A DNA stretch of 64,000 bases, taken from Saccharum officinarum (lineage: Eukaryota > Streptophyta > Magnoliopsida > Poales > Poaceae). The stretch spans positions 102,196,036-102,260,035 of the forward strand of contig CM036168.1 of NCBI GenBank assembly GCA_020631735.1, in the 5' to 3' direction. The notes beneath the pieces are model-generated. The model was not told the DNA's origin and did not search any database. It saw only the letters and a list, made by a program, of their open reading frames with translations. Positions within the stretch are counted from its first letter, which is position 1; each line of letters starts with the position of its first letter. Both the position numbers and the translations under genes were made by a program. Positions 33,982 to 44,742 of the stretch are shown here, in pieces.

Positions 33982-35899
33982 TTATTTTTTTGCCCTTTTT
34001 TTAAAGATTCTCTCAAATATGCCCTTGTCGGAAAATTTTCAAAAAATAGACCCTGCTCTTGACGCCATAGTCTTCGGCGCGAATATATAACGGCATGACG
34101 CTAGGGTCATTGGCGCCAAGCCCCTGGCGTCGTGGCGCTGACGTGGCAGGGGTCTTGGCGTCAACCTCATTGGCGCCAAGTCTTGGCGCCAGCCTCTTCG
34201 GCGCCAAGACTTGGCACCATAGATCTTAGCGCCAAGACCCTACTCTTAAACCCACACCACTCTTCCTCCCCAAGCCATTCTCATTTTCTTTCTCCTTCTC
34301 TTCGAGTTTTCCCTTTGTCCACTTCGGCCAACCACTTCAATCGATATATTGGATCGTGGAAAGTTGGATTTTATCCGTCGATCTTCGAGAGCCAGGTATC
34401 CTCTCATCCTTTCTTCTTTATTTTAAATCGATCTGGTAAAGTCAAGTCGTATTCTTAACCTATGATACTTCACATGTTATTGGTTCATGCACTTTTTAAA
34501 ATTCGTATGTATTATACAACCGTAGGATGCATAGACGTGGAAAAACTAGAAAACAAAGGTATGCATCGATCTTTTTCATCACATGTTAAATCCTAGGTTT
34601 TAGGGTTTATTGTTATTTGTTTTGTTATATTAGAACCGAATTTATTGAATTGTAGTTATGGACGAATGACCGAAAGTCCCTACGTCCCAAAGCAGCTCTC
34701 TAGCGGTGTGCCAATACCCATGTGCTTCTGTGGCGATCCTTGCAAGGTAGACATTTCTGAAGATGAGGCAACGTATAAGCAGAGGTATTTGATGCATTTC
34801 AATTTTGCATGGGAGCCTACAGAGCGTCAGCGCCGCAGTACATTTATTATGAGAAATTGCTATTGTTTATTAATTAATTTGTGTCATATGAAGTCTTGCA
34901 TATTAATTGGTTTTGTAACAATTTTCTTTGCTGCAGATCCCTCCATCGCTCTGTGATTTTGAGCAGTGGATCGACACTGAGATCAAGGAGGCTGATATGT
35001 GGCTTCTACAAGGCCTGAAGGAGTGGGATGCGGAGCGTCTGGAGATATTCGAGAAGAGACGCAGAGAGGAGGCAGCAGAAAAGGAGCACAAGAAAGAGGA
35101 GGAAAGGAAGTGTGTTGCTGCGTATAGGGAGGAGAGGGAGAAGAAGCTTGAGCGCGTGCACCGAGCGAAGGCAGCGATAGAGGAGAATTCCGATGCCTAG
35201 AAAAAGAAAAGGTGGCCTCGTTGCACTTAGTAGTTGGCTAGTTGTATGTTAAATCATAGACAATATGGTCGATGTAGCATGCATTGTGTTTAATGTAATG
35301 CACTTTAGGTAAATCATGTACCTAGGGCATACTCTGTGTTATTTAGTTCGTCGTCATGTACTTCATATGCACTTTAAGTTATTGGACCTTTCATAGTGTT
35401 GTCGCTTTTATTATTTGTGGTCATTATATTAGGTTTAATGTTGTTAAGGTACTAAAACTAGTTCTCGAAGTGCGGCCGCGGCGGTGCTGGCGCGGCCGGG
35501 CGGCTCGATGGAAGGCGCGAGCGGGGGTCGAGGGCGTGGCCGCGGGCGCTGGAGCGGCCGGGCGGCGCTAGCGAGGCGCTCCCTTCAACAGCGGCGCGGC
35601 GGTAGGACAGCAAGCGGCGCGGAGGAAGAAAGTGAGCGAGAGAGAGGAAGGACGGGGCAAAGTATTTCTTACCTTGGTGCCAAGATCTGTGGTGCCAAGC
35701 TTAGCGCCAAGATCTGTGGCGCCAAGCACCCTGCCACGTCAGTGCCACGACTCCAGGGGCTTGGCGCCAGTGACCCTGCACCATGCCGCTATATCTTGGT
35801 GTCGGTGACTATGGCGCCAAGAACAGGGTCTATTTTTTGAAATCTTTCCGTCAGGGGCATATTTGAGGGATTCTTTCAAAAAAAGGGCAAAAAAATAAC
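33982..35899. mobile_element. MULE-like element with long inverted repeats
   Basis: Outer about 120 bp at each end (near 33982-34100 and 35780-35899) are imperfect inverted copies: TTTGCCCTTTTTTTAAAGA at left matches the complement of the right end, and both contain AATAGACCCTG-type blocks. Both subterminal regions hold many copies of the palindrome-like CTTGGCGCCAAG. The interior encodes a GRF-zinc-finger-like ORF and a GC-rich stretch (35470-35650). A 9-bp TSD could not be fixed, so the Mutator assignment rests on TIR length and layout. Confidence 0.68.
34527..35200 (+). CDS. GRF-type zinc-finger-like protein of the MULE-like element
   Basis: Exon 1 (34527-34558, MHRRGKTRKQ) joins in phase to exon 2 at 34656, which reads MTESPYVPKQLSSG and then PMCFCGDPCKV, QRYLMHFNFAWEP. 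This is a GRF-like zinc-binding pattern in which a later Cys seems replaced. Exon 3 (34937-35200) follows a good acceptor (CTGCAG) and encodes PPSLCDFEQWIDTEIKEAD, then a highly charged coiled coil ending in TAG. No phase-compatible GT donor is visible for exon 2 (candidates near 34826 and 34838), so this copy may be frameshifted. A repetitive family in Andropogoneae genomes; function unknown. Confidence 0.55.
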
Positions 35900-35942
35900 A
35901 CCTTGGAGCCCTACTAAATTAGAAAAAAAAATGTGATGTGGG

Positions 35943-37962
35943 TGTAAGGTCCTAAATGGCTAGAGGGGGTGAATAGCCTTTTCAAAATTTTACAAACTTT
36001 ACTCAATAACAAAGTTAGTACAAAAGATGGCGAAGCTAATTCTAGCACTAGCTCAACTATACTATGCAAGCCGCCTAAATAATTCTAGTAGATATGAAGG
36101 CTATAATCTCTAATCCACACCAACAAGGCTAAGTCACTACTTACTTTACCTCTAGGTGAAAGAGATACACTACACAAACTAGGAGTTAGAATCTACAAGA
36201 GATAACAAGATAAGCAACTAGCAAGGTAGACAAGTAAGTAAAGGAGTGGACATGTATTGTTATATCGATGTTGAGATATTTCTAATGAACCAATCAATCA
36301 ATACAATCACAATCACAATCACAAGATGAAATCCTCGGTTAAGAGATGACACAAGATTTTTTACCGAGGTTCACTTGCTTCCTGGCAAGCTAGTCCTCGT
36401 TGTGGCGATGCACCCACTTGATGGATCGTGAGCTAATTGACTATCAAGAGTCAAACCCTCAGCGGGTGCCACACATCCACTCATAAGAAGGGGATCCTCC
36501 AAGCCACGAGCTCCACTAGAGTAGCCAATTCGTGAACTCCTACGGGGAAGGCTCAAGAACCCCTCACAATCACTTGGTGAGGCTCAAAACAATCTCCAAT
36601 CACGAGCTCAACATCACCGCTGCTCCAAGCCGTCTAAGATGTCGAAAAACACCCAAGAGTAACAAGAAATCTGCAGTCAACTAAAAGATAAGTGCCACTA
36701 GATGCAAATCACTAAACAATGCACTTGATTCTCACTCAATCTCACTAGAGTATGCAACTAAGAAAGAAGATGAGTGGAGGAAGTATTCTCTAGCTCAAAG
36801 TATGCCTCAAGTATTCAGATCTACAAGAGAGAACCCCCAAAGCCTGGCCATGCTCATATTTATAAGCTATCAAACAAATAGAGCCGTTTGACTCCTCACA
36901 ACAGCCTGATCGGGGGCATCAGACGCGTCTGATGCACCACGAAGCACCACGCGTCCAGCCACTTCAAATAACCAACGATCGATTTCGTGAACACCAGACG
37001 TGTCTGACGTTGCGAGCCCGCACGTCCGACGATGCAACAGACACAGTCCAAAGAGAGTCGAAAACACTTGAACTCGTAACAGACGCGTCCGTTGGTGTGG
37101 CAACAGACGCACTCCAGCGTCAGGTGCTCCACGCTCCTCTACCGCCTTAGCTCACAGCTGACGCCCACGCCAACAGACGCTGACGTCACGCGTCCGACGT
37201 TCCACCGTCAGCGCGCCTGATGCACGGCCACCAGCGCTCCGCAAGCTAGAGTTAGACGTCAGACGCCAGGCTAGCATCCGATGCTGCTGAACACCACACC
37301 TAATGCGTGCTTTTTAGTACGAAACACTTCCGTGACTTCGCTACTTCTTTCCACTTCTGGCGTAAAAGAAAATAGTTATTTTATTTCCTCGAAAACGCCT
37401 GAATCCCGTGCTCACAAGCTCGGCGGGAGGAAGAGAGAATCCCAAACCCCTCTCTACTGCTCAAACTTCACTGCCTTCGTAAATATGCTAACACCACCAA
37501 GTGTATATCACCATGTGTATATGTGTTAGTATTTTCACAATCATTTTACAAGACGTTACGTTAGCTCTCTACTAGATCTTAATGCATATGCTCAAGATGA
37601 TGACCTAGTAGCACTTGATTCATGAGTTAACCGTGATTGCCCCTCTTGATAGTCGGCTATTAATCCTAGACCCGGTCAACCACTTCTCTACTCATCTTAG
37701 ACCGGTAAAAGCAAACTCTATGATTATACATTTGGCTTGATCACTTTGTTCCATGTCCATCTCCTCATGCTTGATCATCATGATCATCATTTCATGTGCA
37801 TCTCCACCATGATCGTCATTTCATGTCCATACACCGTCTCTTTGTGATCTTGTGGCCACCACTCCTTGCCACATATGTTGTTATGCCTAGCTCAATTCAC
37901 TTAATCACAATGACATTAGCAACTTGGTGTCATTAATTACCAAAACCAAACTTAGGCTTTCA
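35943..37962 (-). mobile_element. Solo LTR of the SIRE-type family, 2.0 kb
   Basis: Plus-strand ends TGTAAGGTCC and GGCTTTCA; perfect 5-bp TSD GTGGG at 35938-35942 and 37963-37967. Homologous throughout to the LTR at 20293-22163 (for example, shared GAGGTTCACTTGCTTCC near 36367 and 20602). No internal domain remains, so it arose by recombination between two LTRs. Confidence 0.92.
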
Positions 37963-38015
37963 GTGGGTCTTTAAGGTGAAGTTGCTTGTGAAGTACATTA
38001 TGGTAGTAATAATTA

Positions 38016-38969
38016 AAGTAAAGTCCATCACTGGTCCCTAAACTTGTTTGGCTGTGTCATCTTGGTCCCTAAACTCGAAAATCGACCGTTTAGGTCATCA
38101 AACTTGTTCAGCTGTGTCATAGCAGTCCCTGAACTTGGAAATCACCCGTTTAGGTCATCAAACTTGTACGGTTGTGTCACTCTGGTCCCTAAATTTGGTT
38201 TTGAGTCTCATCTGGGTCAAAACAGGGCGATCTAAAAACTCTATATCAAAAATTAATTCATAATTTTTTCATATGAGCTCGAATAAAAACAAACTTTATA
38301 TTAAAATTGTAGCTCTCGACGTGATCAACAACTTTGTAGTTGAAATTTTTTGAATTAAAACTGTTTAGGATCCCAAAATATTATTGTAAGTTTATAGATT
38401 TTGAAATTTAAAATTTAAAATTAAATTTTGGGACACTAAATGACTTCAAATAAAAAACTTTTCAACTACAAAGTTGTAGATCATATTGAGAACTATAACT
38501 TTCATATAGACTATGTTAGTATCTAAGATTGTTTGATAATTTTAAATTTCAAAATCTATAAACTTACAACAATATTTTAGGACCCTAAACAGTATTAATT
38601 TAAAAACTTTTCAACTACAAAGTTGTAAACCGCGTCGAGGGCTACAATTTTGATATAAAGTTTGTCTTCATTCGAGCTCATATGAAAAAGTTATGAATTA
38701 ATTTTTGATATAGAGTTTTTAGATCGTCCTGTTTTGACCCACATGAGACTCAAAACTATGTTTAGGGACTGGGATGACATAACTGAACAAGTTTGAGGAC
38801 CTAAACAGGTGATTTCCTAGTTTATGGACCGGGATGACACAGCCGAACACGTTTAGGGACTGAGATGACACAAATGAATAAGTTTGAGGACCTAAACGGT
38901 CAATTTACGAGTTTAAAGGCCGGGATGACACAGCGGTATAAGTTTAGGGACCAATGATGGACTTTACTC
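38016..38969. mobile_element. Fold-back (Mutator-type) element, 954 bp
   Basis: Both halves are inverted copies of each other over nearly the whole length: AGTAAAGTCCATCA at left, TGATGGACTTTACT at right, with repeated GGTCCCTAAACTTG-type blocks. Flanks TAATAATTA (38007-38015) and TAATGATTA (38970-38978) form a 9-bp TSD with one mismatch, typical of MULEs. Non-coding. Same family as 49463-50769. Confidence 0.85.
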
Positions 38970-38978
38970 TAATGATTA

Positions 38979-40148
38979 ATAAGTCACCGTCTAGGAACCT
39001 TTTATGACCCAACTTAGCCCATATATCTGTCTCTCTTGTCTAGGCAAATAATTTCATCTGCCACATATAGTGGTCTTGAGAGCTTCTACTCTATTTTTCT
39101 TTCTGTCACATTTTGATTTTATAAGTGATCTTCGATGCGTATCTTTGACCACTGATTGTTTCCCTAAAATATATTCTTTAAATCCTTCAAATTTGTGAAA
39201 GTTTGCAACTAGTATATCTGAATACAAATGTGTATAACAACTTACATGTTTTCAAACAAAATGAATAGTTTAAAACCCATACATGCAACCTAAATGACAT
39301 GCTTTTCAGTGTCTGTGACCTCGAAGAAAAGCATAGCGAAGCACATCCTTTGCACACGGAGAAAACGAGTTCTCGTACAACCATAAAACTATTTGGTTTC
39401 CGCATCTAAACTTTATGAAATATTAAATATAGACTATTTATGAAATTAAATACATAAATTGAGACTAATTTGCGAGATGAATTTTTAAGCATAATTAGTC
39501 CATGATTTGATAATGTGGTGCTACAGTAAACATGTGCTAATGATGAATAAATTAGTCTTAATAAATTCGTCTCACAGTTTACTGATGTAATCTGTAATTT
39601 ATTTTTTTATTAGTATCCGAACACCCCATGTGACACCCCATATAACATCCAATCTGACACCAACTAAACTCCCATCCCTGCAACCAAACACCTGCTAAAC
39701 CCGCTTCACCTTTCTTTTCTGGACCTAACATTTTCCTGCTTATTATTCCTCGTTGCGGCATCTTCCTATGCAGTCAGACAAAACGTGCGCCTTGCCTTTG
39801 CTCGTCAGCTCGTGGTACCGGTACTAGTATCGGTACTCCACAGGTTTGGATGGGCGCGGCTTGGTTGGCCAGAGGGTCCATAGGTAGGGAACAAGAACAA
39901 CACCGCGTCGGGACCATGGCGTGCCGGGGAAGATCTATAACGCTTGCGGTGGCCGCTCGCCGCCCCCACTGCACCCACGGGAACATGTGCGCTGGTTCCT
40001 TCCGTCTCCCACCCGACCACCAAGAATCGGCATCTGTTTACGCCGCCGTACATGCATGTTTGCAACAAACCCTGCCCATCGCGTACCGCACGGCCCCGAT
40101 TTCTGCACCAAACACGTGGAGCATTTCCGACTCTTTTCCCGCTCGATC
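38979..40148. other. Intergenic region with a MITE relic
   Basis: No confident gene. About 39385-39640 resembles a Tourist-like MITE (AATTAGTCCATGATTTGATA, then ATTCGTCTCACAGTTTAC, ending near GTATCCGAACACCCC) with degraded ends. Confidence 0.4.
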
Positions 40149-40151
40149 TTA

Positions 40152-41021
40152 GACTGTCCGCACCGGGGGCCTGGATACGAACCGGTATCCAGCCACCTCG
40201 GATATGGCGGACGCGATGGCGGAGAAAACACCTGCAGCGGGTACGGGAAAGAAGACGCGAAGTCCTCCTCGTCCGCCATTCCTGGCGACTTCGCGGACGG
40301 CCGCTACCGCGCGCGCGGGGCCCGCGCGTCCTCGCGCCGCTCGCCGCGTGGCACCGGGAGAAGGAAGAGATTCATGGTGGCGGGGAAGGGAGGGGGCAGC
40401 GCGCCGGCGGAGGTGGGAGAGGGAGAAGGCGGCGCGCCGCCGAGATCCGGCCGCCACGAGCTCGCTGGCCGAGCTCCACTCGCCGCCGGAGGGAGCAGGG
40501 GCCGCCGGACGGAGCAGCGCGCAACAGCCCGCCGCTCGCGAGGACGCCGGAGGAGAGGGCGACGCAGAGCCGAGCCTGCCCGCCGAGGAGCCGAGTCCCC
40601 TGCGCGAGGCGGGCCACCCGTCGAGGAGCCGAGCCCGGCCACCGAAGAGCCGCCGCGTGACCGCCGTGGAGCGCTGCCGCCCGCCCGCCAAGGAAGTCGA
40701 GGCCGCCGCGCGCCGAGGGAAGAGGGCCGGGCGGAGAGGAGGCGTCCCCGCGCGAGCTCCATGGCCGAGCGCCGCCGCTGCGCGCTTGGGCTGCTGCCGC
40801 GCCCCCCACGGTGGGTGGGGAAAAGATAGAGGAGAGAGAAAGCGGTGGGGAGGGGAGAAAAAAAGGAGAGAGGGGGAATAGTGAATGACATGTGGGACCC
40901 ATGATATAGAGTGTGGGATATAGAGGATGGATGAATGCGGGAAAACTGTATATTCTGTGATGACTAGGATAGAATATTCCTTTTAGAGGATGAATATAGA
41001 GGTCCATGAGTGCGGACAGTC
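40152..41021. mobile_element. PIF/Harbinger-like element with GC-rich cargo
   Basis: Terminal inverted repeats GACTGTCCGCAC and GTGCGGACAGTC, flanked by TTA on both sides (40149-40151 and 41022-41024), as in PIF/Harbinger insertions. The 870-bp body is about 700 bp of GC-rich Arg/Ala/Pro-coding sequence open in several frames on both strands. No transposase. The body looks like acquired first-exon or 5' UTR sequence, but its source is not recognised. Confidence 0.72.
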
Positions 41022-41060
41022 TTAAAAGCATTTCCCTTGGGGTGTCTGTCGGGCCACGAG

Positions 41061-41558
41061 TAAGGCTGGCTAACGAGCCAGCTCGGCTCGGCTCGGCTCG
41101 TTCTGGCTCGTTAGGATAACGAGCCAGCTCGGCTCGGCTCGTTACGAGCTCGAGCTGGCTCGTTAGGCTCGCGAGCCAGGTAAAAAAATATATAAAATAT
41201 AATATTTATATTTATCTAAAGCATAAAAATATTAATAATATAAAAATAATATATTCAATAGCCTTAAATCGAACAAAATATTTATATGAGCTAACATATC
41301 ATCTATTTGTGAAGTGCAAAACATGAAGTAATACAAAACTAATATAAGTTATGATGACTTTTTCTTTAAAACTACGGCTCGTTTGGCTCGCGAGCGGCTC
41401 ACGAGCCAGCTCGAGTTGACTCGTTATAGCTAACGAGCTAAAATCCTGGCTCGGCTCGGCTCGGCTCGGCTCGTTATCATAACGAGCCGAGCCGAGCTGA
41501 GCCGAGTCAACCACGAGCCGAGCGAGCTAAAGAGGTTCGAGTTTTTCGTCCAGCCTTA
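41061..41558. mobile_element. hAT-like fold-back MITE, 498 bp
   Basis: Ends TAAGGCTGG and CCAGCCTTA with an 8-bp TSD GCCACGAG/GCCACAAG (41053-41060 and 41559-41566, one mismatch). Both subterminal regions are arrays of GGCTCG/CGAGCC in opposite orientation around an AT-rich centre. Confidence 0.8.
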
Positions 41559-41832
41559 GCCACAAGTACGACCGCACTCCAACTCCAGCGCCCAAGAATC
41601 TCTCCGTCCACCGCGGCATTTCTTTTAGAAATTTCCTCCTCTCGCCATTTTTCAGAAGCGGCATCGGTTCCATGTTTCCATTTCTGCCTGTAATAATCTT
41701 CTGGTTTCCGATCTGATTGGAAAAAAAAAAGAGATCGCAGGTGGAGCGTGCAAGTTTCAGCCGGCGACGTCCCCTCCTTAATCTGATCCAAATCCGATTC
41801 GCGCTAGATCAGGCCGATTCCGTTCAATTCTA

Positions 41833-42073
41833 GGGCCACGTTTAGATGCCGAAAAAATTTTAACCCGATGAATAGTACCACTTTCGTCTTATTTGGCAAA
41901 TATTATTCAATCATGGACCAACTAGACTCAAAAGATTTATCTCGTGATTTTCAACTAAACTGTGTAATTAGTTATTTTTTACCTACATTTACTACTTCAT
42001 GCATAGGTCCAAAGATTGATGTGATAGAGAGTGTGAAAAAATTTCAACTTTTAGAGTGCATCTAAACAAGACC
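41833..42073. mobile_element. Tourist-like MITE, 241 bp
   Basis: Left end GGGCCACGTTTAGATGCC and right end GCATCTAAACAAGACC are imperfect inverted repeats flanked by TA. The interior AAAGATTTATCTCGTGATTT belongs to a common grass MITE group also seen at 47229 and 50994. The TSD is not clean (CTA versus TAG). Confidence 0.68.
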
Positions 42074-42470
42074 TAGGAATCTCTTTGCCATTCTGGTATA
42101 GTAGTAGAAGTTCAAGTGGAGACGACGACTGGGTGGGGACGTGGGCTGACTGATCAATCCTCCACAGCATCGGCCGCTCCGTGCTGCCGAGTGCCGGCGC
42201 ACTCACCGGCCGGGCGGAGTGGCCACGGAGTCATCGCTCCACCACCCACAATCGACAGCAACTAGATTACGGGCGCGTGATATAATCTGATCCACCACCA
42301 ATGGAGCCGTTCCGCTGTGCTGATAAGCCGACTGAAAAACACTGTTGACTGATTTATTGTGAGAGAAAAATACTGTTCCGGCTGAAAAAACAATCTGAAA
42401 AAACGGGAAATGTGACAGGCAAAGGACGAATCGTGATGACACCAACAGTTTTTTATTATTCCGTTCATTA
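42074..42470. other. Region downstream of the P450 relic, with a MITE fragment
   Basis: About 42310-42420 resembles a common Andropogoneae MITE (GCTGATAAGCCGACTGAAAA, TTATTGTGAGAGAAAAATAC, TTCCGGCTGAAAAAAC). The rest is unassigned. Confidence 0.45.
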
Positions 42471-43194
42471 GATTGGCGGCTGTGCCCGCTCACACGTGCT
42501 CGCCGGCGCACTCGCACCGGCAGGCCGCCCGCGAACGTAGCGGTCAGCCCCGGCGCGAACTTGGGCCGGCGGGAGCTCCGGTCGATGGCCTCGATGTCGA
42601 AGCTCCGGACCACGGCGACGATGACGGCCTTCATCTCCATGAGCGCCAGCTCCTTGCCGATGCACACGGCGCGCCGCCGGCCTGGAACACAGGGTACCGG
42701 TACGGGTTCTCGGGACGAAGCGCCCGTTCTGGAGCCACCGCTCGGGCCGGAACTCGCCGCAGTCGGTGCCCCACACGGACTCCATGCGGCCCATGGCGTA
42801 GGCGTGGTAGGTGACCCGTGTGCCCTTCGCCACGGCCGTGCCGTCCGGGAGCGTGTCGTCGCCGGCCGCGAACTTGGAGTCGAACTGCACCGGCGGGAAC
42901 AGCCGCATGCTCTCGGACAGCGCGGCGTGCACGTAGTGCATGCCCTTGAGCTTGTTGAAGGTGGAGGCCGTGAGCCGTTCGTCATCGCCGGCGACGCGGG
43001 TAGCCTCGTCCCGGATGGCGGCCGCGACCTCCGGGTGATCGAGAGGACAAGGAAGAAGGCGGTCAGCGCCGAGGCGACGGTGTCGCGGCCGGCGAGCATG
43101 AAGCTGACGACGAATGTCGCGGAGGTACTTGTCGTCGTTGATGGACCCCATGAAGCGCGACAGGGAGGTCGCTGCCCGAGGCGGCGCCCCCGAG
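42471..43194 (-). pseudogene. CYP94-type cytochrome P450, partial and frameshifted
   Basis: C-terminal half of a plant CYP94-like P450 (fatty-acid or oxylipin omega-hydroxylase group by similarity). Visible: I-helix AGRDTVASAL near 43095, K-helix ESMR within ALSESMRLFPP near 42910, the CYP94-like FDSKFAAGDD and AYAMGRMESVWG, and FRPERWL near 42740. The heme region is broken; VCIGKELALMEMKAV appears in another frame. At least four single-base frame changes are needed (near 43115, 43045, 42713 and 42680). The upstream half is missing at the 100-N gap and no P450 sequence follows beyond it. A real pseudogene is likely, but low sequence quality beside the gap could add false indels. Confidence 0.85.
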
Positions 43195-43294
43195 NNNNNN
43201 NNNNNNNNNNNNNNNNNNNNNNNNNNNNNNNNNNNNNNNNNNNNNNNNNNNNNNNNNNNNNNNNNNNNNNNNNNNNNNNNNNNNNNNNNNNNNN
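43195..43294. other. Assembly gap (100 N)
   Basis: Exactly 100 unknown bases, the usual placeholder for a gap of unknown size. Confidence 0.99.
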
Positions 43295-44742
43295 TCACCT
43301 CTCATGGTCACGAGCATGTGCATTCCTACATAGGATGACTAATTGTCAACATGTAAGTTTAGCAGTAGGAAAAAAAATAAAGGAAACCATTTTTTATTCA
43401 CCTTTCTTGTGTAGTAACTTTCTTGTTGATTAGGATATGGTGGTGCTCACGTCTCATGGTCGCGAATAGGGCGTGGAAGAGAAGCTCCACCGTCGTTGCT
43501 GCTGCTCCAGAGAAAGGAGGATTGCCAGGGCGCCAGGATGGTTAATCGGCACAAGAAATGCGTAGGGCAAACTAGGGATACACCAAAGTGCATTCATTAC
43601 CCCTTGGCTTGCCCAAATAAGCGAACCCCCTTAATCGCAAAACTTCCACTAGCACCTAGATCGATCAGCCCCCACTGCGCCTAGATGCCGGTAGTACCCA
43701 ATCTTGAAGGCCTTTTCCCAACGCCGCTGCTGCCGCCAGAGGAGTTGGAGAAGGAGCGCCATGGCGATGAAGAAAATATAGATGGTTGGCTCAAGAGCTT
43801 TGTCTATATCTATCTGTATCTAAGGAGGAAGAAGTGTGTGGATTGCCAAGAAGCGCATCCAGCCCCGGCTTAAATAGGCCAATCTTGAAGATGGAGAAGC
43901 AGAGAGGAGCAGTTAATATAAGCATCAGGGTAGACGGGGCAATACTCCGTAGGAAAGTAATGCTGATGTAATTGTGTTGTGGGTAGTTTTTTTTATCATG
44001 TGTTGTGGGTAGTTGGGAAATAGAAAAATAACTCACGTTGAATTTACTACCGCCGGTACACCAAACGGTCGTGTAGGGCCAGCGGCCATAACGCCTCCCA
44101 ATCAGCTCGGCGTTCCAAACGATGGTGGAATTCAACCCCACTACCACCGCCGCATTGATGGTTTTCAACTGCCGGTTTCCATCCTTGTGAGGCCCCCCTA
44201 TTGGTACAACCGACGGTGGAAGTATCACACCGACGCTTTTATCGTTACGGCAATGAAAGTGACGATAGTGATAAGTCAATATGTAGCAGTGCAAGCATGC
44301 AAGACTTCCTTTTGGAATGCTGAGGCAGGAAAACCAAAATGCTTTTGCAGAACATCACTGACTTTTGTCAATTGGTCAGACTCCCCTGTCGAGTTCTGAA
44401 CCAACAACTGAGATGTGGTCCCAGTTTGGAACAAAAATCAACACCCATTGGCACCCTGGGAGGCTGGGATCACCAGGAACCGATGAACAAGGAAACAAAG
44501 TGCTCACTTCATGACCAGATTCCTTTGTGCTGCCCGTAGCTGAGGCGATGTGATCAGCAATGCTGGACTGCCTAAGCCTCCCCCTAGGGTTACTCAATCT
44601 CATAATATGGAAAAAAAAATGTGTTTTTCACCAATATATATAGTATGTAAACCAACACAATGAATTAGAGCTTGAATCATATATTGCCCAAGCAGAAGTG
44701 CACTCAAATAGCACATATGAACCTGTAAATAAATATCTCATA
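43295..44742. other. Unassigned region between gap and possible Helitron
   Basis: No confident gene. Open frames at 43685-43873 and 44376-44603 (minus) are short and unrecognised. 44041-44250 has many CCACTACCACCG and CCGACGGTGG-like phrases, suggestive of a DNA transposon interior, but no ends were found. Confidence 0.35.

Noticed and set aside
40149..40891. Large Arg/Ala-rich open frames on both strands
   Set aside because: Inside a TIR-bounded element, open in nearly all frames because of GC bias. Not called as a gene.
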